Assembly (NCBI RefSeq): GCF_023701745.1
Contig: NZ_JAJOZB010000001.1
Location: 7,239,001 to 7,303,000 of the forward strand
Length of the DNA stretch: 64,000 nt
Reading direction: 5' to 3'
Source of the DNA: Streptomyces sp. RKAG293
GTDB lineage: Bacteria; Actinomycetota; Actinomycetes; Streptomycetales; Streptomycetaceae
Numbering within the stretch: the first letter of the stretch is position 1; each line of letters begins with the position of its first letter. Under the pieces are notes generated by a model. The model made no database searches. It was given only the letters and a program-made list of their open reading frames with translations, and was not told the origin of the DNA. Positions 34,599 through 43,400 of this stretch are shown piece after piece. Both the position numbers and the translations under genes were made by a program.

Positions 34599-35447
34599 AT
34601 GTACGACCCCGCACATGCCCCCGCCGTACCGTGTTGTCTCCTGGTGATCCATACCGGCGATGAGGGCCACCTCGCTCTCACCCTGGACGGGAAGCGCATC
34701 ACCGTCGGCTCGGACCTGGACGAGTTGCGCGAGGCTGGACGAGACGAGCTGCGCATCCGGGCGGCCCTCGCTGGACGGCCCCTACGCGCCCTCAGAATCG
34801 AGCCCTCGCCATCTGCACCGTTCAACATGATCATTTACCCCGACGGGACGATGCTCGATGTGCCCGAGCGCCCTGCACTGCCTGCCGAACCCGACCCACT
34901 GGCAGAGACGTCCGCAGTCCCGGACCCGGCCCACCTGCCCCCGGCTCCCGCCTGCCTCCCCGAGTCCTACCGGAAAGCGTGGGCGGCGGTGTGGGCCTCA
35001 CGCGCTGCGGGGGACCTGACCATCGCTGTCGCCCGTGCTCACCGGCTGGAGACGGCGGTGACAGAGCAGCTCGGGGAAAGTCACCCGGCTGCTGTCACGG
35101 TCCTCACTGCCCGAGCGTGGCTCACCCTTTGCCAGTGCACTGACTTGCGCGAGACCACACAGCTGCTGATCACGACGACGTTGCGCTGCCATGCCGCCCA
35201 ATACCTCCCCGAAGCTGACGTGTTGCGCACCGCCCGCAATGCCTATGCCTGCTGGGGTCGGCTGCTGTCTCTTGAACCGCAGGCGGCCATCGACCTTGCA
35301 CAGCCTTTGGCGGACATGCTCGCCATCCTCGACGAGGACGAACGCGGCAAGCTCCCGCCGCGCTATCGCCTGCCGGACCCTCATTCCTCCTTGCGCGCAC
35401 CGGGCGAAGCGGAGCCGGAGCCGGAGCCGAGGATTTTGTCGATGTAG
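34599..35447 (+). CDS. Hypothetical protein
   Basis: 282 residues; GAAAGGAG lies 5 bases before the ATG. The first 90 residues form a small alpha/beta unit (CCLLVIHTGDEGHLALTLDG ... NMIIYPDGTMLDVPE). A Pro-rich linker is followed by an all-helical region with TPR-like pairs (AWAAVWASRAAGDLTIAVAR; AVTVLTARAWLTLCQCTDLR; DVLRTARNAYACWGRLLSLE). I do not recognise the family. Its 3' end overlaps the convergent TetR gene by 67 bases. Confidence 0.7.
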   Translation: MYDPAHAPAVPCCLLVIHTGDEGHLALTLDGKRITVGSDLDELREAGRDELRIRAALAGRPLRALRIEPSPSAPFNMIIYPDGTMLDVPERPALPAEPDPLAETSAVPDPAHLPPAPACLPESYRKAWAAVWASRAAGDLTIAVARAHRLETAVTEQLGESHPAAVTVLTARAWLTLCQCTDLRETTQLLITTTLRCHAAQYLPEADVLRTARNAYACWGRLLSLEPQAAIDLAQPLADMLAILDEDERGKLPPRYRLPDPHSSLRAPGEAEPEPEPRILSM

Positions 35448-35992
35448 GACGCGAGTGCGGAGCGCAGGCCGTCAGGTGTCATCTTCTCGTCGTCGATCAG
35501 GTGTGTCACGAGGTCGGCGCGGATGGCTGCCAGCAATGCGTGCGCCGTGAAAGACGCGTCGCGGACGCCGGGTACCTGATCCAGCTCTGTGCGCAGCGTC
35601 CCGTGCCACCAGCCGTAGTGCTCGGCCTGGTAAGGGCTGCTGAGCCCGACGTCCTCCGCGAGGGCCATCAGGTTCCGATTTTCGATCTTGAAGCGCAGCG
35701 AGGCATCGAGGAGCTCCAGGACCCGCTGCTCGGGCGAGGACCCGGCCGCGTCCTGTGCTTCCCGTACGGCTTCGTGCAGGGGTTCGAGGCGGGAGGCGAT
35801 CACGGAGCCGATCAGGCCGGCGCGGTCGCCGAAGCCGCGGAAGAGGGTGCCCTTGCCCACGCCCGCGGCCGTCGCGATGTCGTCCATCGACACGCTGTGG
35901 GGGCTGCTGCTGGTGGCGAAAAGGGCGTCGGCGGCAGCCAGGACGGCTTCTCGGTTGCGCAGGGCATCCGCGCGCTCTGGGCGCTTGGCCAC
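35381..35992 (-). CDS. TetR-family transcriptional regulator
   Basis: 203 residues from GTG 35992, with AAGGAGGA just upstream. N-terminal helix-turn-helix: REAVLAAADALFATSS, then SMDDIATAAGVGKGTLFRGF. The C-terminal ligand domain resembles the group ending in MTPDGLRSALASYIDKIL. No obvious target is adjacent in divergent orientation; the lectin 2 leader lies upstream. Confidence 0.88.
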   Translation of the reverse strand: MAKRPERADALRNREAVLAAADALFATSSSPHSVSMDDIATAAGVGKGTLFRGFGDRAGLIGSVIASRLEPLHEAVREAQDAAGSSPEQRVLELLDASLRFKIENRNLMALAEDVGLSSPYQAEHYGWWHGTLRTELDQVPGVRDASFTAHALLAAIRADLVTHLIDDEKMTPDGLRSALASYIDKILGSGSGSASPGARKEE

Positions 35993-36276
35993 AGGTCCTC
36001 CTTGGTCTTCGGCCGGTCGCGGCCCCGGAACTCATTTGCAGCCGCTTCCCAGGGGTGGCGGCCCGCGTCCGGCCGCGCCTCGCGAAGGCAGGCGCGGCCG
36101 GGTCCACGTGACGCACAAGGTGGCAGCTTGTCTTTTATCCTCCGAATTCAAACATGGCATCGTACTTGACACGCTGTCAGCCGTTTTTGTGGACGCGGGT
36201 GTGGCTTGGGCGTGCTCCGGAAGGCTCCGACGGGGACGGACCGCGGCATTCCCCGCCCGCAGCCGAAGGGCTGAAG

Positions 36277-36457
36277 GTGCCTTGCCGAAGGACTTGCTCC
36301 GGTCAGCAGTCATTGGGTTGTCGGGGCGCTCCCGCGCTTGTTGCATGACTCCTCTGGCGCCGCCGCTGATCAGTGATGAGGCTCGGCGGGCTCGCGCCTC
36401 AAGCACATGAAAGAACGGGCCGTTGCACGCGGCCCGCCTTCGGAAGGATGGTCAAGG
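36277..36457 (+). repeat. Duplicated lectin leader, copy 2
   Basis: Counterpart of 28733-28913. The stem-loop (GGGCCG/CGGCCC) and the GGAAGG site are preserved, and the start codon has become GTG. Conservation of non-coding sequence suggests a shared promoter or 5' control element. Confidence 0.7.
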
Positions 36458-37048
36458 GTGGACAAGGTCATGGGTTCGGACACGCAAGCCGCTGCCGGCA
36501 CGCCGGGACGGATCGGGGGTGGAACCGGGCGTCGTCCGCTTCGCCGCATAGCGGCCCTCGCCGCTGTGCCCGCCGCCCTGTGTGCGGTGGCGGTCTTCCA
36601 GGCCCCGGCCGCGAACGCCGCCACCGGCTACATCGGCAACAACTACCTGCGGAACTGGGAGACCGGGCGCTGTTTGGACAGCAACGCCGGCGGCTCGGTC
36701 TACACCCTGCCCTGCAACCTTCCTGTGAAGAGCAACAAGAACCAGCTGTGGGAGCCGCAACGGCTCGGCCATGCGTTTTTCTCCGACATTGTCCTCGTCA
36801 GGAACGTCGGCACCGACCGCTGCCTCACCATGGACCGATCGCGCTCCGGCGTTCACACAGAACCGTGCAACAGCTCGGACTATTACCAGCAATGGGAGGC
36901 GTCTGGCAGCGGCTGGGAGAACATCAGCCTCGAGAAGCGATTCGCGGGCGCGGACAGCTTGTATGCCCTCGACAGCAACCGCCAGGGGGGCGCCTACGCG
37001 CGCGAGTTCAACGGGGGCGGATTCCAGCACTGGAAGTTCGGCTTCTGA
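36458..37048 (+). CDS. Secreted ricin-B-like lectin domain protein 2
   Basis: 196 residues from GTG 36458 (GGAAGG upstream). Sec signal peptide (RRIAALAAVPAALCAVAVFQ, cleavage near ANAA) and one beta-trefoil with QLWEP, QQWEA and QHWKF. It aligns along its whole length with lectin 1 (28914-29507), with substitutions mainly in the middle repeat, so binding specificity could differ. Cys pairs are kept (RCLDS, PCNL, RCLTM, EPCNS). Confidence 0.8.
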   Translation: MDKVMGSDTQAAAGTPGRIGGGTGRRPLRRIAALAAVPAALCAVAVFQAPAANAATGYIGNNYLRNWETGRCLDSNAGGSVYTLPCNLPVKSNKNQLWEPQRLGHAFFSDIVLVRNVGTDRCLTMDRSRSGVHTEPCNSSDYYQQWEASGSGWENISLEKRFAGADSLYALDSNRQGGAYAREFNGGGFQHWKFGF

Positions 37049-37067
37049 CCACCCGCACGACCTGATT

Positions 37068-37097
37068 GGGCAAGCCACCCGCGCGGGCGGCTTGCCC
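37068..37097 (+). terminator. Terminator hairpin after lectin 2
   Basis: Inverted repeat GGGCAAGCC...GGCTTGCCC with an inner CCCGCGCGGG, 20 bases after the lectin 2 stop. Strong GC stem, no T-run. Confidence 0.65.
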
Positions 37098-37120
37098 AGG
37101 GCTCCTGGCTAGGGCCTTTT

Positions 37121-37172
37121 GCGACCGTGCTGGTCGCAGCCACTCGTTGATGGCTGCGACCAGCACGGTCGC
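37121..37172. repeat. Perfect 22-base inverted repeat
   Basis: Left arm 37121-37142 and right arm 37151-37172 are exact reverse complements (GCGACCGTGCTGGTCGCAGC core) around an 8-base loop CTCGTTGA. The right arm is coding sequence of the IS5-type transposase tail, so the left arm looks like an inverted copy of it. Confidence 0.8.
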
Positions 37173-37335
37173 CTCGTAGCCGACGGCGATCTTGGCCTAT
37201 CGGGTAGCGACGCCCCGGTGTCTGTTGAGCCGGTTGATCCCGCACTCGACCGCGTGCAGCTGCTTGTAGTCGTCTCCGTCGAACTTCGGCGGCCCTCCGC
37301 CCCGCGAACCGCGGTTCTCCGGGTTGCGGACCCGG
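37130..37335 (-). pseudogene. IS5-type transposase C-terminal remnant
   Basis: Minus strand reads KFDGDDYKQLHAVECGINRL, NRHRGVATR, an in-frame TAG, then AKIAVGYEATVLVAAINEWL. The pattern HAVECGINRLKRHR...ATRYDKLAVRYEATV is the familiar C-terminus of IS5-group transposases in Streptomyces. The internal stop and missing 5' part make it dead. Confidence 0.75.
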
Positions 37336-37564
37336 TCTGCGGGCACTGGTCTGGAGGGGCCCCATCCACTTGCGCGACAGGCCGTAAACCCCGGACGCCC
37401 GGGCCCGGCCGCGGCACCAGCCGCCGTGGCCTGCGGGTAGAACCGCCAAACGGCAAGCCCAGCTCAGCGATCAGCAGGCGGCGTTGACGGGCCCCATGCG
37501 GCAGATCGAGCCCCTCAACCGCGACGCGCGGCCCCCGCTGCTGCCCGGGCCGGCCGGCGGATGG

Positions 37565-38530
37565 TCAGTTGGCGCCGAGGGCTTGGCGCAGGGTGGCGGT
37601 GGCGAGGTTGATGGCGGACTCGGCGGCATGGGTCTCGCGCAGTGCGTTGAGCATGACGAAGTCGTGGATGATGCCCTGGTAGCGGACTGCGGTGACCGCA
37701 ACCCCGGCGGTGCGGAGCTTGTTGGCGTAGGCCTCGCCCTCGTCGCGCAGCACGTCGGCCTCACCGGTGATGACCAGTGCCGGGGGCAGGCCGGTGAGCT
37801 GCTCGGTCGTGGCGCGCAGCGGGGATGCGGTGATCTGGGCCCGCTCGGTCTCATCGGTCGTGTACTGGTCCCAGAACCACTGCATACCGTCTCGGCGCAG
37901 GAAGTAGCCCTCGGCGAACTGCCGGTAGGACGGGGTGTCGAAGCTGGCGTCGGTCACCGGGTAGAAGAGCACCTGGTGGAGGAGCTTGACGTCGCCGCGC
38001 TCCTTCGCCATCAGGGTCAGCGCGGCACTCATGTTGCCGCCGACCGAGTCGCCGGCCACCGCGATACGGGTGCCGTCCAGGTCCTTGGTGGCGCCGTGGG
38101 TGGTCACCCACTGGGCGACCGCGTAGTTCTGCTCGATGGCGACGGGGTAACGGGCTTCCGGGGAGAGGTCGTACTCGGGGAAGACCACCGCGGCGCGTGC
38201 GCCGACGACCAGTTCGCGCACCAGGCGGTCGTGGGTATGGGCGTTGCCGAAGACCCAGCCCGCGCCGTGGATGTAGAGGACGACGGGCAGGGTTCCGGCG
38301 ATGCCGGCCGGGCGGACGATGCGGGCCCTGACGCTGCCGGTCGGACCGCCGGGGACAGTGATCCACTCCTCGTCCACCGACGGCTGGGTGACCTCACCGG
38401 ACTGGACGTCGTCCACCGCCGCGCGGCCGTCTGCAGGCGGGATCTCGAACAGGTACGGGGGCTGGGCGGTGGCCTCGGCGAACGCGGCGGCCGCGGGCTC
38501 TAGGACCGGCGCAGTGACGTGCTCGGACAT
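37565..38530 (-). CDS. Alpha/beta hydrolase, HSL-type esterase
   Basis: 321 residues; AAGGAGA lies 5 bases before the ATG. Hormone-sensitive-lipase family: oxyanion motif HGAGWVFG (HGGG variant), nucleophile GDSVGGN, catalytic Asp in GEADVLRDEG and His in GIIHDFVM. No signal peptide, so it acts in the cytoplasm on short-chain esters. It is divergent from the MarR regulator and shares its promoter region, so MarR control is likely. Confidence 0.9.
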   Translation of the reverse strand: MSEHVTAPVLEPAAAAFAEATAQPPYLFEIPPADGRAAVDDVQSGEVTQPSVDEEWITVPGGPTGSVRARIVRPAGIAGTLPVVLYIHGAGWVFGNAHTHDRLVRELVVGARAAVVFPEYDLSPEARYPVAIEQNYAVAQWVTTHGATKDLDGTRIAVAGDSVGGNMSAALTLMAKERGDVKLLHQVLFYPVTDASFDTPSYRQFAEGYFLRRDGMQWFWDQYTTDETERAQITASPLRATTEQLTGLPPALVITGEADVLRDEGEAYANKLRTAGVAVTAVRYQGIIHDFVMLNALRETHAAESAINLATATLRQALGAN

Positions 38531-38595
38531 GGTGTCTCCTTCGGATGAGGCTCAGGGTCCAGCTCGATGGCCCGAAACCTAGCCTACGATTAGAT

Positions 38596-38618
38596 CGTGC
38601 ACAAGTTAAATGTGCACG
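38596..38618. promoter_or_regulatory. MarR operator candidate
   Basis: Perfect inverted repeat CGTGCACA-AGTTAAA-TGTGCACG in the gap between the esterase and MarR genes. Size and spacing fit a MarR/OhrR dimer site. It would overlap the promoter of either gene. Confidence 0.65.
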
Positions 38619-38653
38619 TGGACATCGCCCACACTTGGAGCTACCCTCATCCG

Positions 38654-39130
38654 GTGACCAGCCATGATCCCGACCAACAGTCCGAGCCGGGGTTCTCCGT
38701 GCTCCTCGACGACCAGATGTGCTTCGCCCTCTATGCCGCCTCCCGCGCCGTCACCGGGCTCTACAGGCCGCTACTGGAGGAACTCGGGCTCACTTACCCC
38801 CAGTACCTCGTGCTGCTGGTGCTCTGGAACCAGGACGAGGTCTCGGTCAAGGAACTCGGTGCCGCGCTCCACCTCGACTACGGCACTCTGACGCCCCTGC
38901 TCAAGCGCCTGGAGACGAACGGGCTTCTGCGCCGCGAACGCCGCCCCGATGACGAGCGCACGGTCCGCATCGCCCTCACCGACGCAGGAACGGCCCTGCG
39001 CGAGCGAGCCCGCGCCATCCCCGCCGCGATCGGCGACGCCATGGGCCTGGAACCCGAGGCGTTCGAGCGCACCCGTGCCACCCTCCGACAGCTCACCGAG
39101 AACGTCACCGCCCGCACCGCCCGCACCTGA
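38654..39130 (+). CDS. MarR-family regulator (OhrR-like)
   Basis: 158 residues from GTG 38654; the open frame reaches 38597 but that start lies inside the operator. The winged helix is complete: LTYPQYLVLLVLWNQDEVSV, KELGAALHLDYGTLTPLLKR and RRPDDERTVRIALTDAG. A Cys at LDDQMCFALYAASRA is in the position of the OhrR peroxide-sensing Cys, so organic hydroperoxide sensing is plausible. The divergent esterase is the likely target rather than an Ohr protein, which is absent here. Confidence 0.88.
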   Translation: MTSHDPDQQSEPGFSVLLDDQMCFALYAASRAVTGLYRPLLEELGLTYPQYLVLLVLWNQDEVSVKELGAALHLDYGTLTPLLKRLETNGLLRRERRPDDERTVRIALTDAGTALRERARAIPAAIGDAMGLEPEAFERTRATLRQLTENVTARTART

Positions 39131-39271
39131 ACCCAGGGCCGCCTACCAGGACGGAATCCGGAGGCGAGGAAGACCACGACCAGTGGAACCCCTGGTCGTG
39201 GTCTTCGCGTGGGCGGATCGGTGGGCTCGTCCTTCAACATCCTGGCGATCACCGGACGTTGAACGGCAAGG

Positions 39272-40474
39272 TCAGATCGTGTCGTCGAGCCAGTCGAAGA
39301 CTCGCGCTACCGCCAGGCGGAAGGCGCCCGGGTGGCAGTGGGCGTCGGCGCCTTCGTCCTCAGTGAAACTCAGGAGTGTCTTGGGCGCCGTGAGGTTCCG
39401 GTAGAGCTTGCGCGGGTCGGATTCCACGGCCGCGGAGTAGTAAAGGTCGTCGGTCGCCTCGCATACCAGCACCGGGCAGGTGATCTTCTTCGCACTGCCG
39501 TCGCTCAAGGTGTAGCGGGCGTACTCCGCGAGGAACTCCCGGTCGGTCGCGGTCCTGGTGACGTAGCGGCCGTGGTCGAAAGCCCAGCGCAGGATCGGGC
39601 TCCGCGTGCGGGCATGGGCAAGCATGCGATCCAGTTCTTCGTCGTGCTCTGCGGCGGCGCGCCGGACGGCTTCCTCGTGTGGCAGCGGGAGGTGCGCGGT
39701 CAGGGCGGAGGCGGCGTCGAAGACTCCGTCGAGGGCGACGACGGCGGCCAGGCGTGACTCGTAGGCGGCCGCGCGGGGCGCGAGGTAGCCGCCGAGGCTG
39801 ACCCCGAGCAGTGCGATGCGAGCGGGGTCGACGCCCGGGTCCCGGGTGAGGAAGTCCAGGACCGGCCCGATCACGTTCTCCCAGTCCGGCCGGAATACCA
39901 GCCCATCCCGATGGATTGCGGCGGGCTGTCCAGGGCCGTCGAACGTGAGGACGTGGTAGCCGCGTTCCTGCCCGCCGAGCGCGCCGACGAAGTGAAGCTC
40001 CTCTGCGGCGCCGTCGAATCCGTTGTGCATCACCAACGCCGGCCTCGGACCTTCGCCCGCTGCCCGGTAGAAATAGCCGCGCAGCATCGCGCCCTCGTAG
40101 GGGATCTTGACGGGGGTGACGTCAGGAAGGTGCGATATGGCGTCGTGGAAGCAAGCGACGCTCTGCTCGTAGGCGTGGTCGATGCGCGGGTCGTCGGGGT
40201 TCCCGTGGAGGAAGAACTCGGCCGCCCGGTAGTAACTGGAGGCCCGCAGCAGCCCGTCGTGTGCGCTGACGGGGTGGGCCGCTCGTGCCTCGGTCTCCAG
40301 GCGCTTGGCAGTGGACAGCCAGGCGTCGTGCCAGCCGTCGTAGTCGCCGGGAGTGACTCGGGAGACGGTGGCGATGACTTCGCCGACGTCCGAGCCGCCG
40401 TACGCGGCGAGGCCGAGGTTCCGTAGCGTCTCGAACCAGAATGCCGGATCATCGTGGAACATCAGCTGCTTCAT
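39272..40474 (-). CDS. Alpha/beta hydrolase with N-terminal helical cap
   Basis: 400 residues from ATG 40474 (GAGAG 5 bases upstream). The N-terminal 130 residues are helical (WFETLRNLGLAAYGGSDVGE; SYYRAAEFFLHGNPDDPR). The hydrolase core then has LVMHNGFDGAAEE (oxyanion), nucleophile GVSLGGY, a late acid in CEATDDLYYS and His in GADAHCHPGA. This layout matches the family of 2,6-dihydropseudooxynicotine hydrolase and FrsA-like C-C or ester hydrolases. Substrate unknown. It probably forms a transcription unit with the SnoaL-like gene upstream. Confidence 0.82.
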   Translation of the reverse strand: MKQLMFHDDPAFWFETLRNLGLAAYGGSDVGEVIATVSRVTPGDYDGWHDAWLSTAKRLETEARAAHPVSAHDGLLRASSYYRAAEFFLHGNPDDPRIDHAYEQSVACFHDAISHLPDVTPVKIPYEGAMLRGYFYRAAGEGPRPALVMHNGFDGAAEELHFVGALGGQERGYHVLTFDGPGQPAAIHRDGLVFRPDWENVIGPVLDFLTRDPGVDPARIALLGVSLGGYLAPRAAAYESRLAAVVALDGVFDAASALTAHLPLPHEEAVRRAAAEHDEELDRMLAHARTRSPILRWAFDHGRYVTRTATDREFLAEYARYTLSDGSAKKITCPVLVCEATDDLYYSAAVESDPRKLYRNLTAPKTLLSFTEDEGADAHCHPGAFRLAVARVFDWLDDTI

Positions 40475-40691
40475 GACATCTCTCATTCGGCTCAGGCACG
40501 GAATGTGCTCCGGGGCGCTCGGTGAGGCGCTCGACGGTGTCCGGGGTGCGGTTCCCGGCGCTGTGATCGACGGCGTGGTTCGTGCCGGCCGGCACGGTGG
40601 CGAACGTCGGGAGGTCTCGGCCCGGTGGGAGTGAGGACGTGTTCGCCGGTGAGAGTGGGTACGGCCACAGCGGCGAGGGCGCCGGTGGCGG

Positions 40692-41120
40692 TCATCCCGG
40701 CTCTTGTACGTAGTCGACACCGGGCTGCGATACGACGAGGGGGTTCCAGTAGGCGCGGTAGCAGGTGATGAGCCCGTCCTTGACCTTGACCACGGCGATA
40801 TAGGGCACGCCGAAGGGACTGTTGTCGGCTTTCGCCAGTCCGCCGTCACCTCGCATATCCACCACGATCGTTTCGGGGTCGGCGCCTTGGTGGATCCTCA
40901 CGTCAGGGAAGTCGTGCATGTGGACGTGGTCGGGGTAGCGGCGTGTGTAGTCGCTGACCGCGGCCTTGCCTTCGAGGCGATGAGGCCAGCCCTCGGGTGT
41001 GAAGGGGAATTCGAGGACGCCATCGTCATCCCACAGGTCCAGCCAGGCGGGCAGGTCCTTCTGGCGCAGCAGTCGCAGGCTGTGGCGGTAGAGCTCTGCG
41101 GGTGTGATCGGGATTGACAT
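40692..41120 (-). CDS. SnoaL/PhzA-like NTF2-fold protein
   Basis: 142 residues from ATG 41120 (the frame opens at 41237). NTF2-like cone fold of the PhzA/B group: LYRHSLRLLRQKDLPAWLDL, WDDDGVLEFPFTPEG, then VPYIAVVKVKDGLITCYRAY followed by WNPLVV. Members are small isomerases, hydrolases or binding proteins in secondary metabolism or catabolism. Two TetR-type operator-like repeats lie upstream. A dead relative is at 27097-27251. Confidence 0.82.
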   Translation of the reverse strand: MSIPITPAELYRHSLRLLRQKDLPAWLDLWDDDGVLEFPFTPEGWPHRLEGKAAVSDYTRRYPDHVHMHDFPDVRIHQGADPETIVVDMRGDGGLAKADNSPFGVPYIAVVKVKDGLITCYRAYWNPLVVSQPGVDYVQEPG

Positions 41121-41241
41121 GATCAAGGAGTCCGTTCTGCTCGACATCGCAGCGGCCCTGGCCATCGGATGCGGCTGTTCGTCACAAGAAGGTCGATCTC
41201 CGCGAGCACGGCTCGGCACGGCAGTGCGCCCCACCATGAAA

Positions 41242-41289
41242 ACGGACCGACAGTCCGCATAATTTAGAGCATACGGACCGTGGGTCCGT
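41242..41289. promoter_or_regulatory. Paired TetR-type operator candidates
   Basis: ACGGACC-GTG-GGTCCGT at 41273-41289 is a perfect inverted repeat. A weaker copy, ACGGACC-GAC-AGTCCGC, is at 41242-41258, 31 bases away (about three helical turns). They lie upstream of the SnoaL-like gene. No TetR gene is adjacent. Confidence 0.6.
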
Positions 41290-41791
41290 TTAGCAATCCC
41301 GGTGCGGTTGGCTGGTCCGCACCGTCGCTGCAGACTGATCCGGGGCTGACGCTGCCCAGAGCGCTCGTTTGCCCGGCTTCATCAGTCCGAATGACTCGGG
41401 TCAGCTGCGGAGCCGGTCCGACCTTCGTGAGGACCTACTGGAACTGGCCTACATCATCTGTCATCGGCGGCTGCGGACCTCGCTCCGAAACGGGCAGCAG
41501 GCCGAAGGCTTACGTGTGTCCGACCGAAGGCTTTGTCCTGGTCGGCGGCCAGGGGTTGTCGAGTCCCGCCCGCCCTTGGTCACATGGCTGTTCGAGCATC
41601 GTCTTCGGCCGGCGCGCATGCGCCGCCACACGTGCTCCAAGCAGGTCCTCACAGGCCGTGAGGCGACTGCCCTCACCAGTTGTGCACGAGGCGGGCTCTC
41701 ACGTCCGCCTTGGTCCTATCGGACCGCACGCAAGCTGCACATCACCGTCCCGGAAGTCCGGGGCGGTCGGATCCACTAGGAGAAACCCGCT
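41290..41791. other. Gene-free stretch before amt
   Basis: About 500 bases with no supported gene. A segment at 41520-41560 (CCGAAGGCTTTGTCCTGGTC, then GGGGTTGTCGAG) weakly resembles the lectin leader repeat. The end carries the amt ribosome binding site TAGGAG. Confidence 0.4.
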
Positions 41792-43081
<1,290 letters not shown>

Positions 43082-43135
43082 GGCGCTGGCGCGCCTGACC
43101 CTGGGGTCGTCCTCGACTGTGCAATGACCTGGAGG

Positions 43136-43168
43136 GATGCCCGGTGCGGAGTGTTTGCACCGGGCATC
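43136..43168 (+). terminator. Terminator hairpin after amt
   Basis: Perfect 12-base arms GATGCCCGGTGC and GCACCGGGCATC with a 9-base loop, 55 bases after the amt stop. Confidence 0.75.
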
Positions 43169-43400
43169 GGCGTCTCAGGGTGAGGTGCTCACACGGCAGA
43201 CCTCAGGCTCATCGTGCTGCCGCCCCCGTTGGGCAGTTGAAGGTGCGACGGCCCCGATGGTACTCAGCCGCCGGTAGCTGCGGTCCCGTCGGCTTCCAGA
43301 CGAGGGCCACGGCTTACCACGGCACGACGAAAGCACCGGACTCGGTCAGGGGCGGTGGCGCCGGCCGCCTGGGCCCGCCGCCGTGCTGATGGTTCCCGGT

